A stretch of 64,000 nt of DNA from Paenibacillus zeirhizosphaerae (GCF_030705605.1 NZ_JAPCKK010000017.1:1-64000), one strand, 5' to 3'. Shown: positions 34,605 through 43,666, counted from the first letter of the stretch. Notes: a model not told the origin generated them from the letters alone. Made by a program: numbers and translations.

Positions 34605-34817
34605 CTATAGCATCAAAATGACGTATATAGCGGCTATGATGATATAAAATATAGAATAGCGGCGGTCGGTCTTCCAGTCCCGGATGGCCATGGCTATAAA
34701 CAGGACGAACAAGGCATAAGGCGTAATGTTATATTCCTTGAAGAAAAATAGTTTGCAGATCAGGGCAATCAGCACAGCCACTATAATAACGTTATACCAA
34801 AGAGGGTATTTTTTCAT
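34605..34817 (-). CDS. small membrane protein
   Basis: About 70 residues, two or three hydrophobic segments (YNVIIVAVLIALICKLFFF, YALFVLFIAMAI, IFYIIIAAIYVILML) and a KTDRR loop. I cannot name a family. ATG 34817 lies eight bases after GGAG. No partner gene is obvious; the neighbours are an MFS gene (convergent) and a c-di-AMP-regulated hydrolase. Confidence 0.7.
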   Translation of the reverse strand: MKKYPLWYNVIIVAVLIALICKLFFFKEYNITPYALFVLFIAMAIRDWKTDRRYSIFYIIIAAIYVILML

Positions 34818-34919
34818 AGAATCGACTCCTTTCAGCAAAATAAAAGTTTAGAATCATGATATGAGTATAGCAATCTTTTCCGGCAATGCCCACAGCCTGC
34901 CTGCTGGGCTGATGCTAAG

Positions 34920-34950
34920 ACGGCGCCCAAGGGGTGCCGTTATTTTTTTA
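34920..34950 (+). terminator. orphan intrinsic terminator
   Basis: ACGGCGCCC-AAGG-GGTGCCGT followed by TATTTTTTT. No plus-strand gene precedes it for 365 bases, so it either ends an unseen short transcript or is a spacer element. Confidence 0.65.
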
Positions 34951-35072
34951 ACTGCGCTCTGATCTATGCATTGGATGTTTACATTTTTGTTTCTTTTATG
35001 TTACTTGTATGATTTGTGATTTTTATTGATATATAGCCGTTATATCCGTTATCGATAAGGGTTTTTCTTCCA

Positions 35073-35100
35073 TTGACAAAGCATGTTCAGGTATATTACT
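35073..35100 (+). promoter_or_regulatory. promoter of the riboswitch-NlpC transcript
   Basis: Perfect TTGACA (35073-35078) with a weak -10 ATTACT at 35095-35100 (16-base spacer). Confidence 0.5.
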
Positions 35101-35120
35101 CTGTTTAAGGTTACAAAATT

Positions 35121-35245
35121 TTAATAACTGCCGAATTTCAATGATTTTGAAAACGGGGGAACCAATCCGGGTGAATTATTCTTGTACATCAGAGAGTAAA
35201 GGGAACCTTCTACCTAACCCTCAGCTAACTCCGTAGGCTTCGAAG
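35121..35245 (+). ncRNA. ydaO/yuaA-type c-di-AMP riboswitch
   Basis: The leader contains the conserved blocks of the c-di-AMP riboswitch in order: CTGCCGAATTT, GGGGGAACCAAT, GGGTGAATTA, GGGAACCTTCT and the end block TCAGCTAACTCCGTAGGC. Riboswitches of this class sit before wall hydrolases and osmolyte transporters and usually turn expression off when c-di-AMP binds. It lies immediately upstream of an NlpC/P60 gene. The synthase CdaA is encoded at 6 kb in the same window. Confidence 0.85.
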
Positions 35246-35258
35246 GGAGAACATATTT

Positions 35259-35732
35259 TTGAAAAAGGTCATTTTATCGTTATTTGGAGCCGCCGTGTTG
35301 TTTACTTCCGGGGCCGCCACTACATATGCCAGCGAAGCTACAATTGACAGCTATGTTTCTGAGGTTACAGGCACTCCTTACCAATACGGTGGCACGACCA
35401 CTGCAGGTTTCGATTGCTCCGGATTTATATTGTACATATTCAATAAGTTTGATTTGGACCTTCCGCGTACTTCTCAGCAGCAAGCCCAGACTGGAGAGGC
35501 GATTGCCAAGGAAGATCTGCGTGAAGGGGACCTGGTATTCTTCAACACAACCGGACGCGGCATTTCTCATGCCGGCATCTATGTGGGGAATAATAAATTT
35601 GCTCATTCCTCCAGCAGCAAAGGTGTAACCGTCAGCAGTCTCTCTGAGTCTTATTATGCAAACAGATACGTTACAGCCCGACGCGTCGTCAGCCAGTCCA
35701 GCTATGCCAAAATGGTGGGCGAGGCTCGTTAA
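35259..35732 (+). CDS. secreted NlpC/P60 peptidoglycan hydrolase
   Basis: A 157-residue exported wall hydrolase. A signal peptide (1-25, ending TTYAS) is followed directly by the NlpC/P60 domain. The catalytic Cys is in FDCSGFI (about 53), the His in HAGIYVG (about 104) and the third residue in HSSSS. It should cut the D-Glu-diaminopimelate bond of stem peptides. There is no wall-binding repeat. TTG start eleven bases after GGGAG. A c-di-AMP riboswitch controls it, tying wall turnover to the second messenger. Confidence 0.92.
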   Translation: MKKVILSLFGAAVLFTSGAATTYASEATIDSYVSEVTGTPYQYGGTTTAGFDCSGFILYIFNKFDLDLPRTSQQQAQTGEAIAKEDLREGDLVFFNTTGRGISHAGIYVGNNKFAHSSSSKGVTVSSLSESYYANRYVTARRVVSQSSYAKMVGEAR

Positions 35733-35747
35733 TGGAAAATGATTAGA

Positions 35748-35786
35748 AAGGACAAGTCTGCACGATTTCAGACTTGTCCTTTTTGC
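35748..35786 (+). terminator. terminator after the NlpC/P60 gene
   Basis: AAGGACAAGTCTG pairs with CAGACTTGTCCTT with an eight-base loop, then TTTG. Confidence 0.88.
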
Positions 35787-35824
35787 TGTCCGGTAAAAGC
35801 TTTGTACAGAATGGGTATACTGCA

Positions 35825-35854
35825 TTGACAATCTTCTTCTTCACTACATATAAT
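35825..35854 (+). promoter_or_regulatory. SigA promoter of the metal ATPase gene
   Basis: Perfect TTGACA (35825-35830) and TATAAT (35849-35854) with an 18-base spacer. Confidence 0.85.
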
Positions 35855-35865
35855 GGTTTCATAAC

Positions 35866-35886
35866 ACATGAACAATTATTCATATA
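35866..35886. promoter_or_regulatory. ArsR/SmtB-type operator
   Basis: ATGAA-CAATTA-TTCAT inside ACACATGAACAATTATTCATATA matches the imperfect dyad bound by CzrA/CadC-type metal repressors. It lies at about +5 to +25 of the ATPase transcript. Confidence 0.7.
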
Positions 35887-35919
35887 TAGGTTTTAGCTGT
35901 CTGGAAGGGGAGAAGCCTC

Positions 35920-38136
35920 ATGGGTACAGCGGTGGAAAAGGTGAAACGAGAGCTCATACTGGAGGGCTTGGATTGCGCGAATTGCGCCATGAAGATAGAG
36001 AACGGTGTTAAGAAAATTGATGGGGTAATGGATTGTTCTGTTAACTTCGTGAATAAGACACTGACGATGGAAGTGGATAAAGGGCAGGATCATAATGTGG
36101 TGACAGCGGCTAAGAAAAAGGTAAATCAGCTAGAACCCCATATTCATATCGTGGAAAAGGGGAGCGGAGCTGCCGCTAGAGCGGCCAGTCCCTCGGCTGC
36201 GCAGCAGGGACATAACCATGCCCACGCTCATGAGCATGCTCACGACCATGATCACAGTCACGGACACAGCCATGATCATGGAGCGGAAAATACGAAACGT
36301 CTGATCATTCGCTTGATTGTGGGCGCGGTCTTGACAGGAGCCGGGTTATTGGCACCGGTTACTGGAATCGCGGAATTTGCCTTGTTCGCCGTCGCCTACC
36401 TTATTGTTGGCGGTGACATCGTGCTTAGAGCGGTTAAGAATATCGTCAGGGGCCAGGTGTTCGACGAGCATTTTCTAATGTCTGTTGCCACCATTGGGGC
36501 TTTTATCATCCAACAATATCCCGAAGGTGTGGCCGTCATGCTGTTCTATCAGGTAGGCGAGCTGTTTCAGAGCATAGCCGTTAACCGGTCACGTAAATCC
36601 ATCAGCAGTCTGATGGATATCCGTCCTGATTATGCCAACCTGCAGATTGGGAATGAGACACAGCGGGTGACTCCGGAAGAGGTTCGTGTCGGGGATATTA
36701 TCGTGGTGAAGCCCGGTGAGCGGGTTCCGCTTGATGGCAAGGTGCTTGGGGGCCGTACCGCCATGGACACTTCGGCTTTAACTGGCGAGTCCGTGCCGCG
36801 TGAGGTCGAGCCGGGCGATGAGGTATTAAGCGGCTTTATTAACAAAAATGGGCTATTGACCGTTGAAGTTACTAAAAGCTATGGAGAATCCACCGTTTCC
36901 AAAATTTTGGAGCTGGTGCAAAACGCAAGCAGCAAGAAGGCACCGACCGAGCAATTTATTACGAAGTTTGCACGCTACTATACGCCGGTCGTCGTCATGG
37001 TCGCCGCATTGCTGGCGATCGTACCACCCTTGCTGATCAGCGGCGCCACATTTTCTGAATGGGTCTACCGTGCTCTGGTGTTCCTGGTCATTTCCTGTCC
37101 TTGCGCTTTGGTGGTCTCCATTCCGCTCGGATTCTTCGGCGGGATTGGCGCGGCCTCCAAGCAGGGTATTCTTGTGAAAGGCAGCAATTACCTTGAGGCC
37201 CTGAATGATGTGAAATATGTCGTATTTGATAAAACAGGCACCCTTACGAAAGGGGCATTCACTGTAACCGGAATTTATCCGGCCGATCGGGTAACCCGAG
37301 AGGAGCTACTTCGTTATGCGGCTTATGCCGAGATTCATTCCATTCACCCGATTGCGGAGTCTATTCGCGCAGCCTACGGACAGGAGCTTCAGGCGGCGGA
37401 TGTTCAGGAATATAACGAAATTGCCGGTCATGGCATTCAGGTACAGTTTGAGGGAAAACAGATCCTGGCTGGCAATGCAAAGCTGATGAGCCGGGAGCAG
37501 ATTCCTTTCGCGATACCTGAAGACCCGGGAACGGTCGTGCACATAGCTATCGACGGAAGCTACGCGGGTTATATTGTCATTGCGGATGAGATTAAAGAAG
37601 ATTCGGCACAGGCGATCCGTGCCTTGAAGGAGCTTGGCATTAAGAAGACGGTCATGCTCACCGGGGATGCGAAATCCGTTGGGGAGGCAGTGGGTCGGAG
37701 GCTTGGGCTGGACGAAGTCCACGCCGAGCTCCTGCCGCAGCATAAAGTAGAAGAGATAGAGAAGCTCGACCGGCAAAAAGCACGGAAGGACAAAATTGCC
37801 TTCATCGGTGACGGCATGAATGATACTCCCGTACTGGCAAGGGCCGATGTCGGGATTGCTATGGGCGGTTTGGGCTCGGATGCGGCGATCGAGGCTGCGG
37901 ATATCGTCATTATGACCGATGAGCCATCCAAATTGTCCTCTGCGATCTACATCGCGAGACGCACACGCCGTATCGTATGGCAGAACATTTTGTTTGCTTT
38001 GGGAATCAAAGCGGTATTCCTGCTGCTGGGAGCCTTCGGCATTGTCTTCATGTGGGAGGCCGTATTCGCCGATGTGGGAGTAACCTTGCTGGCGGTTCTG
38101 AATGCGATGAGGGTCCTGCGTGCGAAGCCTGTTTAG
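35920..38136 (+). CDS. cadA: heavy-metal P1B-type ATPase (Zn/Cd/Pb exporter)
   Basis: A 738-residue membrane pump that exports zinc, cadmium or lead using ATP. An N-terminal HMA domain has the CxxC in LDCANCAMK. A His-rich linker (about 104-126, alternating His with Ala, Asp and Ser) follows. The transmembrane metal site is CPCALV, the phosphorylation motif DKTGTLT, the HP motif SIHPIAE and the hinge GDGMNDTP. CPC in the sixth helix indicates divalent-metal specificity. It has its own promoter with an ArsR-type operator, and the convergent gene at 38214 encodes the matching repressor. Confidence 0.95.
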   Translation: MGTAVEKVKRELILEGLDCANCAMKIENGVKKIDGVMDCSVNFVNKTLTMEVDKGQDHNVVTAAKKKVNQLEPHIHIVEKGSGAAARAASPSAAQQGHNHAHAHEHAHDHDHSHGHSHDHGAENTKRLIIRLIVGAVLTGAGLLAPVTGIAEFALFAVAYLIVGGDIVLRAVKNIVRGQVFDEHFLMSVATIGAFIIQQYPEGVAVMLFYQVGELFQSIAVNRSRKSISSLMDIRPDYANLQIGNETQRVTPEEVRVGDIIVVKPGERVPLDGKVLGGRTAMDTSALTGESVPREVEPGDEVLSGFINKNGLLTVEVTKSYGESTVSKILELVQNASSKKAPTEQFITKFARYYTPVVVMVAALLAIVPPLLISGATFSEWVYRALVFLVISCPCALVVSIPLGFFGGIGAASKQGILVKGSNYLEALNDVKYVVFDKTGTLTKGAFTVTGIYPADRVTREELLRYAAYAEIHSIHPIAESIRAAYGQELQAADVQEYNEIAGHGIQVQFEGKQILAGNAKLMSREQIPFAIPEDPGTVVHIAIDGSYAGYIVIADEIKEDSAQAIRALKELGIKKTVMLTGDAKSVGEAVGRRLGLDEVHAELLPQHKVEEIEKLDRQKARKDKIAFIGDGMNDTPVLARADVGIAMGGLGSDAAIEAADIVIMTDEPSKLSSAIYIARRTRRIVWQNILFALGIKAVFLLLGAFGIVFMWEAVFADVGVTLLAVLNAMRVLRAKPV

Positions 38137-38155
38137 CATAAATATTTCCTAAAAA

Positions 38156-38212
38156 AAATAAACACAGCGTCAATCCAGACCAACGTGTGCCGGATGATGC
38201 TGTGTTTGTTTC
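38156..38212. terminator. convergent terminator
   Basis: AAACACAGC pairs with GCTGTGTTT, with T/A-rich flanks on both sides, between the convergent ATPase and ArsR genes. Confidence 0.75.
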
Positions 38213-38213
38213 A

Positions 38214-38591
38214 TTATTGATGGGTAATGTGTTGATGGGTTTGCAGGAAAATTTGCTCAACATGTGTATCGTCAAGCGAGTAGAAGACCGTTTTCCCCAC
38301 TTTCCGGCGTTTGACGATGCGCAAATTGCGCAAATAGCGAAGCTGATGGGAGACGGCAGATTGCCCCATATCCAGCAGCACACACAGATCATGCACACAT
38401 AATTCCCGCTCAATCAGGGCGTAGATCAATCTGATCCGGGTCGGATCCCCCAGGGCTTTGAAGATTTCAGCCATATCGGCAGCCGTTTGTGAATCGACCA
38501 GTTTATTTTTTATGGAATCAAGTACTTCCTTGGGTTGATGGCAGTCGGTGTTCCAATCTTCCTCATTTTTCATTACGGGTTCCACTATCAT
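38214..38591 (-). CDS. ArsR/SmtB family metal-sensing repressor (CzrA/CadC-like)
   Basis: A 125-residue winged-helix repressor. The recognition helix region is DMGQSAVSHQLRYLR (about 72-86). Two metal sites can be seen: a Cys-containing ELCVHDLCVLL in the alpha-3 region, and C-terminal alpha-5 ligands DDTH...HQHITH, which fit zinc sensing at the dimer interface. AGGAAGG precedes ATG 38591. It probably derepresses the convergent metal ATPase through the operator at 35866. Confidence 0.9.
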   Translation of the reverse strand: MIVEPVMKNEEDWNTDCHQPKEVLDSIKNKLVDSQTAADMAEIFKALGDPTRIRLIYALIERELCVHDLCVLLDMGQSAVSHQLRYLRNLRIVKRRKVGKTVFYSLDDTHVEQIFLQTHQHITHQ

Positions 38592-38689
38592 TCACCTTCC
38601 TCAAGTTCAGCCGATACTATTCATTATACCGAAAAGGCGTAGGATTTACGAATAAAATAAGAACTTGAACAGGAAGAAGGCAATTCTGA

Positions 38690-38905
38690 TTATTTATTCT
38701 TTTTGGCCCATACCGAGAAACCGATTCGGGCGCCTACAATAACCAAGATCAGGATAATGCCGATGATCAAGCCGATATAAGTTCTTTCGGGTTCGTTATA
38801 AACATAATTCACGGGCTGTTCAGTGGTGCTGTTCGTTTCGCCTGTTCCGGTCTCCTGTTGAGTTTCTGTTGGAACTACGTTTTCTTCACCGCTAGCGGAT
38901 TTCAT
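38690..38905 (-). CDS. small single-pass membrane protein
   Basis: A 71-residue protein. The first 45 residues are polar and rich in Glu, Thr and Asn (probably outside), followed by one transmembrane helix YIGLIIGIILILVIVGARIG and a basic end WAKKNK. AAGGGGA lies six bases before ATG. No family recognised. It stands alone between the ArsR gene and a DinB gene. Confidence 0.7.
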   Translation of the reverse strand: MKSASGEENVVPTETQQETGTGETNSTTEQPVNYVYNEPERTYIGLIIGIILILVIVGARIGFSVWAKKNK

Positions 38906-39066
38906 CGTATTCCCCTTTCTGCACTTATAGCTTGTCCATCTACATATTCTTCAGACTCTTCTATTGTAGTTGATCTCTGCATGTGAAGACAATTTCCGAT
39001 GACTTCTAATTCAGAGGGAAAAGCATACCGTATATCGAATGTATAAGGAAAAAGGAGTGTGGTAGT

Positions 39067-39597
39067 GTGAGCAAAAAATCATTGCAGATAGCGGCTCTTC
39101 CTGGGTATGAGCCTGAGATTGGGCGTTGGCTTTGGTGCCTGGGGGACGTGCGCAGAACCATTTTGGAGAAGCTGAACGGCCTGGAGCCTGACCTGCTGGA
39201 TCAAAAAGTGGAAGGAAAGCACAGCATCGGTTCGCTGCTGTATCATATTGCGCTGATTGAGGCGGATTGGCTGTATGTTGAGGTCCTCGAAACAGACTTT
39301 GAGCCGGAAATCCGCTCGCTGTTTCCGCAGGATGACAGGTCGGAAGACGGGGCATTGGTTCATGTGGCAGGTCAAACGCTGGAGCAGCACCTGCACCGTC
39401 TGCAAGCGGTCCGCGACAGACTGCTCTTTCATTTTAAAGGCATGGACCTTACGGATTGGAGAACGCCAAGGCAGCTTGAGGCCTATGACGTGACTCCTGA
39501 ATGGGTTATCTATCATTTGGTCGAGCATGAGGCCCATCACAGAGGACAAATTTTCGAGCTTTTACGGAATTTGCGGGAGCAGCGGGAAAAGGCCTGA
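39067..39597 (+). CDS. DinB family protein
   Basis: A 176-residue four-helix-bundle protein of the DinB/YfiT group. Metal-binding His residues are expected in LLYHIALIEADW (about 58-69) and in VEHEAHHRGQI (about 153-163), and both are present. Many members are thiol-dependent transferases, possibly with bacillithiol as cofactor. GTG start with AAGGAG upstream. Confidence 0.87.
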   Translation: MSKKSLQIAALPGYEPEIGRWLWCLGDVRRTILEKLNGLEPDLLDQKVEGKHSIGSLLYHIALIEADWLYVEVLETDFEPEIRSLFPQDDRSEDGALVHVAGQTLEQHLHRLQAVRDRLLFHFKGMDLTDWRTPRQLEAYDVTPEWVIYHLVEHEAHHRGQIFELLRNLREQREKA

Positions 39598-39614
39598 TCC
39601 ATAACAAAAAAACA

Positions 39615-39652
39615 AGGGACTGCTTCTCTCTGTTGGAAAGAAGCAGTCTTTG
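39615..39652 (+). terminator. terminator after the DinB gene
   Basis: GACTGCTTCT pairs with AGAAGCAGTC, then TTTG. Downstream a short 18-codon open frame (MINEEMNEVIEML..., 39659-39715) looks like a gene tail or a spurious frame. Confidence 0.75.
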
Positions 39653-39715
39653 CCCTGCATGATCAACGAGGAAATGAACGAAGTCATTGAGATGCTGAAG
39701 AAGACCAGCGGGTAG

Positions 39716-39753
39716 AACGCATGGAACGGTCGGGACTGCCATTCCATGCGTTG
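39716..39753 (-). terminator. terminator after the AraJ-like MFS gene
   Basis: ACGCATGGAA pairs with TTCCATGCGT around a 15-base loop, eleven bases beyond the minus-strand MFS stop. Confidence 0.6.
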
Positions 39754-39763
39754 AATACGGGGA

Positions 39764-40966
39764 TTAAGCAGCTTCCGCAGCAGCGGGGGCATCTTTTCTT
39801 GCGAGCAGCAGGCTCCAGCCTGTCAAAATGACAGCACCCACCACCATCAATCCGCCGATCCAGGACGTGTGAATCATTCCGGCTCTGTCTACAATCAAAC
39901 CTCCCAGGTATGCGCCAAGGGCGATGCCACCGTTAAATGCGGCGATATTCAATGCAGAGGCGACATCCACAGCCTGCGGGACATAACGCTGGGCAAGGTT
40001 AACTACATACACCTGCAGTCCGGATACATTCATAAAGGCGAACAGACCCATCAAAATAATCGTAGTCAGACCGGCAGCTTTATAGGGAGCCGTGAAGGCC
40101 AGAATAAACAGGATGACCGCCTGAACCATAAACATATACAACAGCGCCGAAAGCGGCTTGCGGTTGGCGACCTTGCCGCCGATGATATTGCCGATGGCGA
40201 TCGCGATTCCGTAAAGAAGCAGAATGAAAGCTACCGTTGATTCCCCAAAGCCGGTGACTTCGTGCAGCAGCGGAGACAGATAGGTAAAGACGACAAAGGT
40301 GCCTCCGTAACCAAGAGCCGTAATCAGAAAAGCAAGCAGAAGCCGTCCGTTGGTGACGAGCTTGATCTGATCGCGCAGCGGGGTTTTGACCCCTTTCCGG
40401 AGATTGCCGGGAACAAGGATTAGGTTGGCGATCAGGGCAATCATACCGATCACTGCGATGGTTACAAAGGCTGCACGCCAGCCCAACTGCTGTCCTATAA
40501 ATGTGCCTAACGGCACGCCGGTAATCGTGGCAACGGTCAAGCCGGAGAACATGATGGCGATGGCGCTAGCGCGTCTGTTAGGCGATACAAGATCAGCCGC
40601 AATGGTCGAGCCGATGGACATAAATACACCGTGCGAGAAAGCGGAAATGACCCGTGCAGTCAGCAGCAGCGCGATTCCGCCGGAGAAGGCCGCAAGCGTA
40701 TTGCCGACGATGAACACGATCATAATCCAGAGCAGCAGTGTTTTTCTGGGAACACCTGATGTTAATGAAGTTAAAACGGGGGCGCCAAAAGTAACACCCA
40801 AAGCGTATAATGTGACCGTTAATCCGGTCATCGTAACGGATATATTCAAGTCCTCAGCGATCAGCGGAAGAAGTCCTACACTGATGAACTCGGTTGTTCC
40901 AATCGCAAAGGCACTTATGGCCAAAGCCAGCAGCGACAACGTACTGCGTTTAGGGTCTAACGACAT
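39764..40966 (-). CDS. MFS transporter (AraJ/YdhP-type efflux)
   Basis: A 400-residue major facilitator with 12 membrane segments. The N-terminal IGTTEFISVGLLPLIAEDL is the hallmark of the arabinose-efflux/YdhP-type exporters. Loop 2-3 reads SLTSGVPRKT, and VISAFSHGVFMSIG marks helix 4. It is expected to export drugs or small metabolites. It lies downstream of the HxlR gene on the same strand, with repeated GGTACT half-sites in the gap, which suggests control by that regulator. Confidence 0.88.
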   Translation of the reverse strand: MSLDPKRSTLSLLALAISAFAIGTTEFISVGLLPLIAEDLNISVTMTGLTVTLYALGVTFGAPVLTSLTSGVPRKTLLLWIMIVFIVGNTLAAFSGGIALLLTARVISAFSHGVFMSIGSTIAADLVSPNRRASAIAIMFSGLTVATITGVPLGTFIGQQLGWRAAFVTIAVIGMIALIANLILVPGNLRKGVKTPLRDQIKLVTNGRLLLAFLITALGYGGTFVVFTYLSPLLHEVTGFGESTVAFILLLYGIAIAIGNIIGGKVANRKPLSALLYMFMVQAVILFILAFTAPYKAAGLTTIILMGLFAFMNVSGLQVYVVNLAQRYVPQAVDVASALNIAAFNGGIALGAYLGGLIVDRAGMIHTSWIGGLMVVGAVILTGWSLLLARKDAPAAAEAA

Positions 40967-41061
40967 TTAAGCTCCACTCCTATTGTTGTTTCTATTTCGT
41001 ATAATACCGGCCGGTAAATGTTATTATGGATTCCTCATGCGGAAAAGAACAGTACGTACTT

Positions 41062-41098
41062 CGAGGTACTATAGGTACTTTCAAGTGCCTATGAAAAT
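41062..41098. promoter_or_regulatory. HxlR-type half-site array upstream of the MFS gene
   Basis: A run of related half-sites GTACTT, GGTACT, GGTACTTT and GTGCCT lies at about ten-base spacing. HxlR/DUF24 regulators bind AGTAC-containing dyads. A further GGTACT occurs in the HxlR promoter region (about 41592). A separate 12-bp palindrome TACCGGCCGGTA (41005-41016) lies nearer the MFS start. Confidence 0.5.
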
Positions 41099-41133
41099 GA
41101 ATGGAGCAAAGGAGGCGGGGGCGTGCCAATGGC

Positions 41134-41175
41134 AAAAAAGAGCCGGATTCCTGAGTATACAGGATTCCGGCTCTC
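41134..41175 (-). terminator. terminator after the HxlR gene
   Basis: AGAGCCGGATTCCT pairs with AGGATTCCGGCTCT; on the minus strand it is followed by TTTTTT. Confidence 0.85.
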
Positions 41176-41209
41176 TAATGGCCAACCAGTTACATTTAAG
41201 GCACAAGCA

Positions 41210-41539
41210 TTAATGCTGCATTTTTATTTCAGCTTCCTGCTGTATATGTTTTTCCCCCCAGGCACACATGGCGTCCAGCACAGGCTTCAGGGACCAGCCG
41301 TAATCGGTCAGAGAATACACCACCTTAGGCGGGACTTGCTCAAAAATTTGCCGTTTCACAAGCCCGACCTCCTCCAGCTCCCGCAGTTGCTGTGTAAGCA
41401 TTTTCTGGGTAATAGCGGGCATGAGCCTTTTCAATTCACTTGTCCGCTTGTCACCTTTATCCAAATGACATAAAATGACCGCTTTCCATTTGCCTCCCAT
41501 AACCTCCAGGGTTGCTTCCACGGGGATATTGTAAGCCAT
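41210..41539 (-). CDS. HxlR/DUF24 family transcriptional regulator
   Basis: A 109-residue winged-helix regulator of the MarR-related HxlR group. The sequence EVMGGKWKAVILCHL at the N-terminus holds the conserved Cys (about residue 23), which in HypR/YodB-like proteins senses quinones or disulfide stress. The core SELKRLMPAITQKMLTQQLRELE is the DNA-binding part. Start ATG 41539, seven bases after GGAGG; a longer frame lacks this site. It probably controls the downstream MFS exporter. Confidence 0.9.
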   Translation of the reverse strand: MAYNIPVEATLEVMGGKWKAVILCHLDKGDKRTSELKRLMPAITQKMLTQQLRELEEVGLVKRQIFEQVPPKVVYSLTDYGWSLKPVLDAMCAWGEKHIQQEAEIKMQH

Positions 41540-41751
41540 GTTCTTACCTCCTAAAACATCTATGATCAATTGGAGATCTACATATCCATTAGGGTACTAC
41601 AAGCTATAATAACACCTTGATCATAAAAGTAAACAGCGGATGAAAGGGCGATCCTCATAACAAAGGGAATAAGACCGACACGTTGCGGAAGCCTGCTTCA
41701 GATGATGAATGGTATAATCAGATATAACTTAGCCGTACGGAGGGACATGCC

Positions 41752-42441
41752 TTGAAAACCGTTTTGGTGGTAGATGATGAACAGAAAATCCGCGAGGTGC
41801 TCCTTTCGTATTTGCGCAAGGAACATTTTCGTGTACTGGAAAGCGCGAGCGGGGAGGAGGCGTTAGCTGTTCTGCGCAGCCAGCGGATTGACCTGCTGAT
41901 ATTGGATCTGATGCTGCCTGGCATGGATGGGGAGACGGTGTGCCGGGAGGTGCGCAAATTCAATCCGGTGCCGATTCTTATGCTGACAGCCAAGGTAGCC
42001 CAGGCGGACCGGATCAGCGGTTTATCCATTGGGGCTGATGATTACATGATCAAGCCGTTTGACCCCAATGAGGTGGTTGCGAGGGTGAAGGCGATTTTGC
42101 GCCGGAGCGATGATTCACAGTTGCTGGCGGACGTCATCTCTTTTAATAACGGACATCTCAGAATCGATTCACTAAAAAGTCAGGTGTACCGCTATACGGA
42201 GCCGATCAGTCTTACACCAAGCGAGTATAAGCTGCTGCTTCTGCTCGCCAAATATCCGCAGCGTCGTTTCCCGCGGGAAGAATTGGTCGACAGGGTGATG
42301 GGCTACGGATTTGACGGTGATATGCGCATTATCGATCAGCATGTCAAAAATGTACGGCAAAAGATTGAAGCCGATCCCCGCAATCCGCGTTATATCGTTA
42401 CGTTGTACGGCTTCGGTTACCGGTTTGGCGGTGAGGCCTGA
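41752..42441 (+). CDS. OmpR/PhoB family response regulator
   Basis: A 229-residue two-component regulator. The receiver domain (1-115) has the acidic DDE at 8-10, the phosphorylated Asp at 52 (LILDLML) and the switch Lys in MIKPFD. The C-terminal winged helix (about 130-226) has SLTPSEYKLLLLL and DQHVKNVRQKI, typical of OmpR. TTG start after GGAGGG. Its stop overlaps the start of the kinase gene, so they are translated together. The target genes are unknown. Confidence 0.93.
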   Translation: MKTVLVVDDEQKIREVLLSYLRKEHFRVLESASGEEALAVLRSQRIDLLILDLMLPGMDGETVCREVRKFNPVPILMLTAKVAQADRISGLSIGADDYMIKPFDPNEVVARVKAILRRSDDSQLLADVISFNNGHLRIDSLKSQVYRYTEPISLTPSEYKLLLLLAKYPQRRFPREELVDRVMGYGFDGDMRIIDQHVKNVRQKIEADPRNPRYIVTLYGFGYRFGGEA

Positions 42442-43511
42442 TGTTTAACCGGGTATATGTCCGGCTGGCGGTGACGATCGTTGGTATGGCCGCAGGCATA
42501 TTGATTATTTTTACCCTCATTAGTATGGCTGCCGCCCATTATCACATCTCGATGTATATGGAACAGGTCTCCCTGGCAAGCAAAAGGCTGTCTCCATTAA
42601 TGGATCATCTGGAGAGCGCCCTGATTCAGTCGATACTGCTGACAGGTTTGTTTTCACTGCTGCTGGCCCTGATTATCGGCGTTTATTTTGCCAAACGCAT
42701 CTCTCGGCCGCTGGTCCGTATGAAACAGGCTGCCGAATGGATTAGCCGGGGCAACCTGGACGTTAGAGTCGGTACGGAAGGCAAGGATGAAATCGCAGAG
42801 CTTGGCGCATCCTTGAACCAGCTGTCCGAACAACTGCAGCGGCAGCAGTCGCTGCGTATGTCCATGTCCCAGGATATCGCCCATGAGCTGCGCACTCCGC
42901 TCACCACGCTGAAAAGTCATATGAGAGCTTTGGAGGATGGAATCTGGGAGCCGACACCCGATCGGATTCATTCTTGCCTGGAGGAGGTGGAGCGCCTGAT
43001 CCAACTGGTAAGCGAGCTGGAGGAGCTGAACGTGATGGATTCGCCGGAATTCCAGCTATCATGCAAAGAAGAGCCCCTGCGCACGATTGTCGTGAAGGCT
43101 GCGGGACTGATGGAAGCCGCCTTCATGGAGAAGCAGGTACAGCTTCAATACGAGGACGTATCAGAGATCAAGCTGCTGATGGATGTGGACCGGATGAAGC
43201 AGATTCTCGTGAATCTGCTGACGAACGCCCTTCATCATACGCCCGCCGGGGGCACTGTCAGCATCCGGGAGCGCAGGGAAAAAGGAGCGGTGTGCCTTGT
43301 GATCAGCGATACGGGACCAGGGATTTCAGCGAAGGATTTGCCGTATATATTTGAACGATTTTATCGTGGTGATAAGTCCAGAACCCGGCAAACCGGCGGT
43401 AGCGGCATGGGACTGGCGATTGTGAAAAAGCTGGTGGAGGCTCACGGTGGCGAGGTCTGGGCACAGAGCGATCACGAGGGGGCCCGCTTTTATATCCGAC
43501 TGCCCAAGTGA
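42441..43511 (+). CDS. two-component sensor histidine kinase
   Basis: A 356-residue membrane kinase. Two transmembrane segments (about 8-30 and 65-83) enclose a short outer loop of only about 35 residues, which suggests intramembrane sensing of envelope stress. A HAMP domain (about 84-136) precedes the HisKA box with His148 in DIAHELRTPL. The ATPase domain shows the N box (NLLTNALHH), G1 (DTGPGI), F and G2 (GSGMGLAI). It overlaps the regulator stop by one base. Confidence 0.93.
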   Translation: MFNRVYVRLAVTIVGMAAGILIIFTLISMAAAHYHISMYMEQVSLASKRLSPLMDHLESALIQSILLTGLFSLLLALIIGVYFAKRISRPLVRMKQAAEWISRGNLDVRVGTEGKDEIAELGASLNQLSEQLQRQQSLRMSMSQDIAHELRTPLTTLKSHMRALEDGIWEPTPDRIHSCLEEVERLIQLVSELEELNVMDSPEFQLSCKEEPLRTIVVKAAGLMEAAFMEKQVQLQYEDVSEIKLLMDVDRMKQILVNLLTNALHHTPAGGTVSIRERREKGAVCLVISDTGPGISAKDLPYIFERFYRGDKSRTRQTGGSGMGLAIVKKLVEAHGGEVWAQSDHEGARFYIRLPK

Positions 43512-43666
43512 TATCTTCAAAAAATCTTCAGAGGTGCTGTATATACCATGGATGTTTTTCTCTAATCTACCGTACAAATGAAGTAGCGTATACTAAAAAA
43601 GAACTGTGTGTTTGTAATTGCCTAATGGTAATATAAAGACGCCAATAAACGCAGGAGGGGATACCG

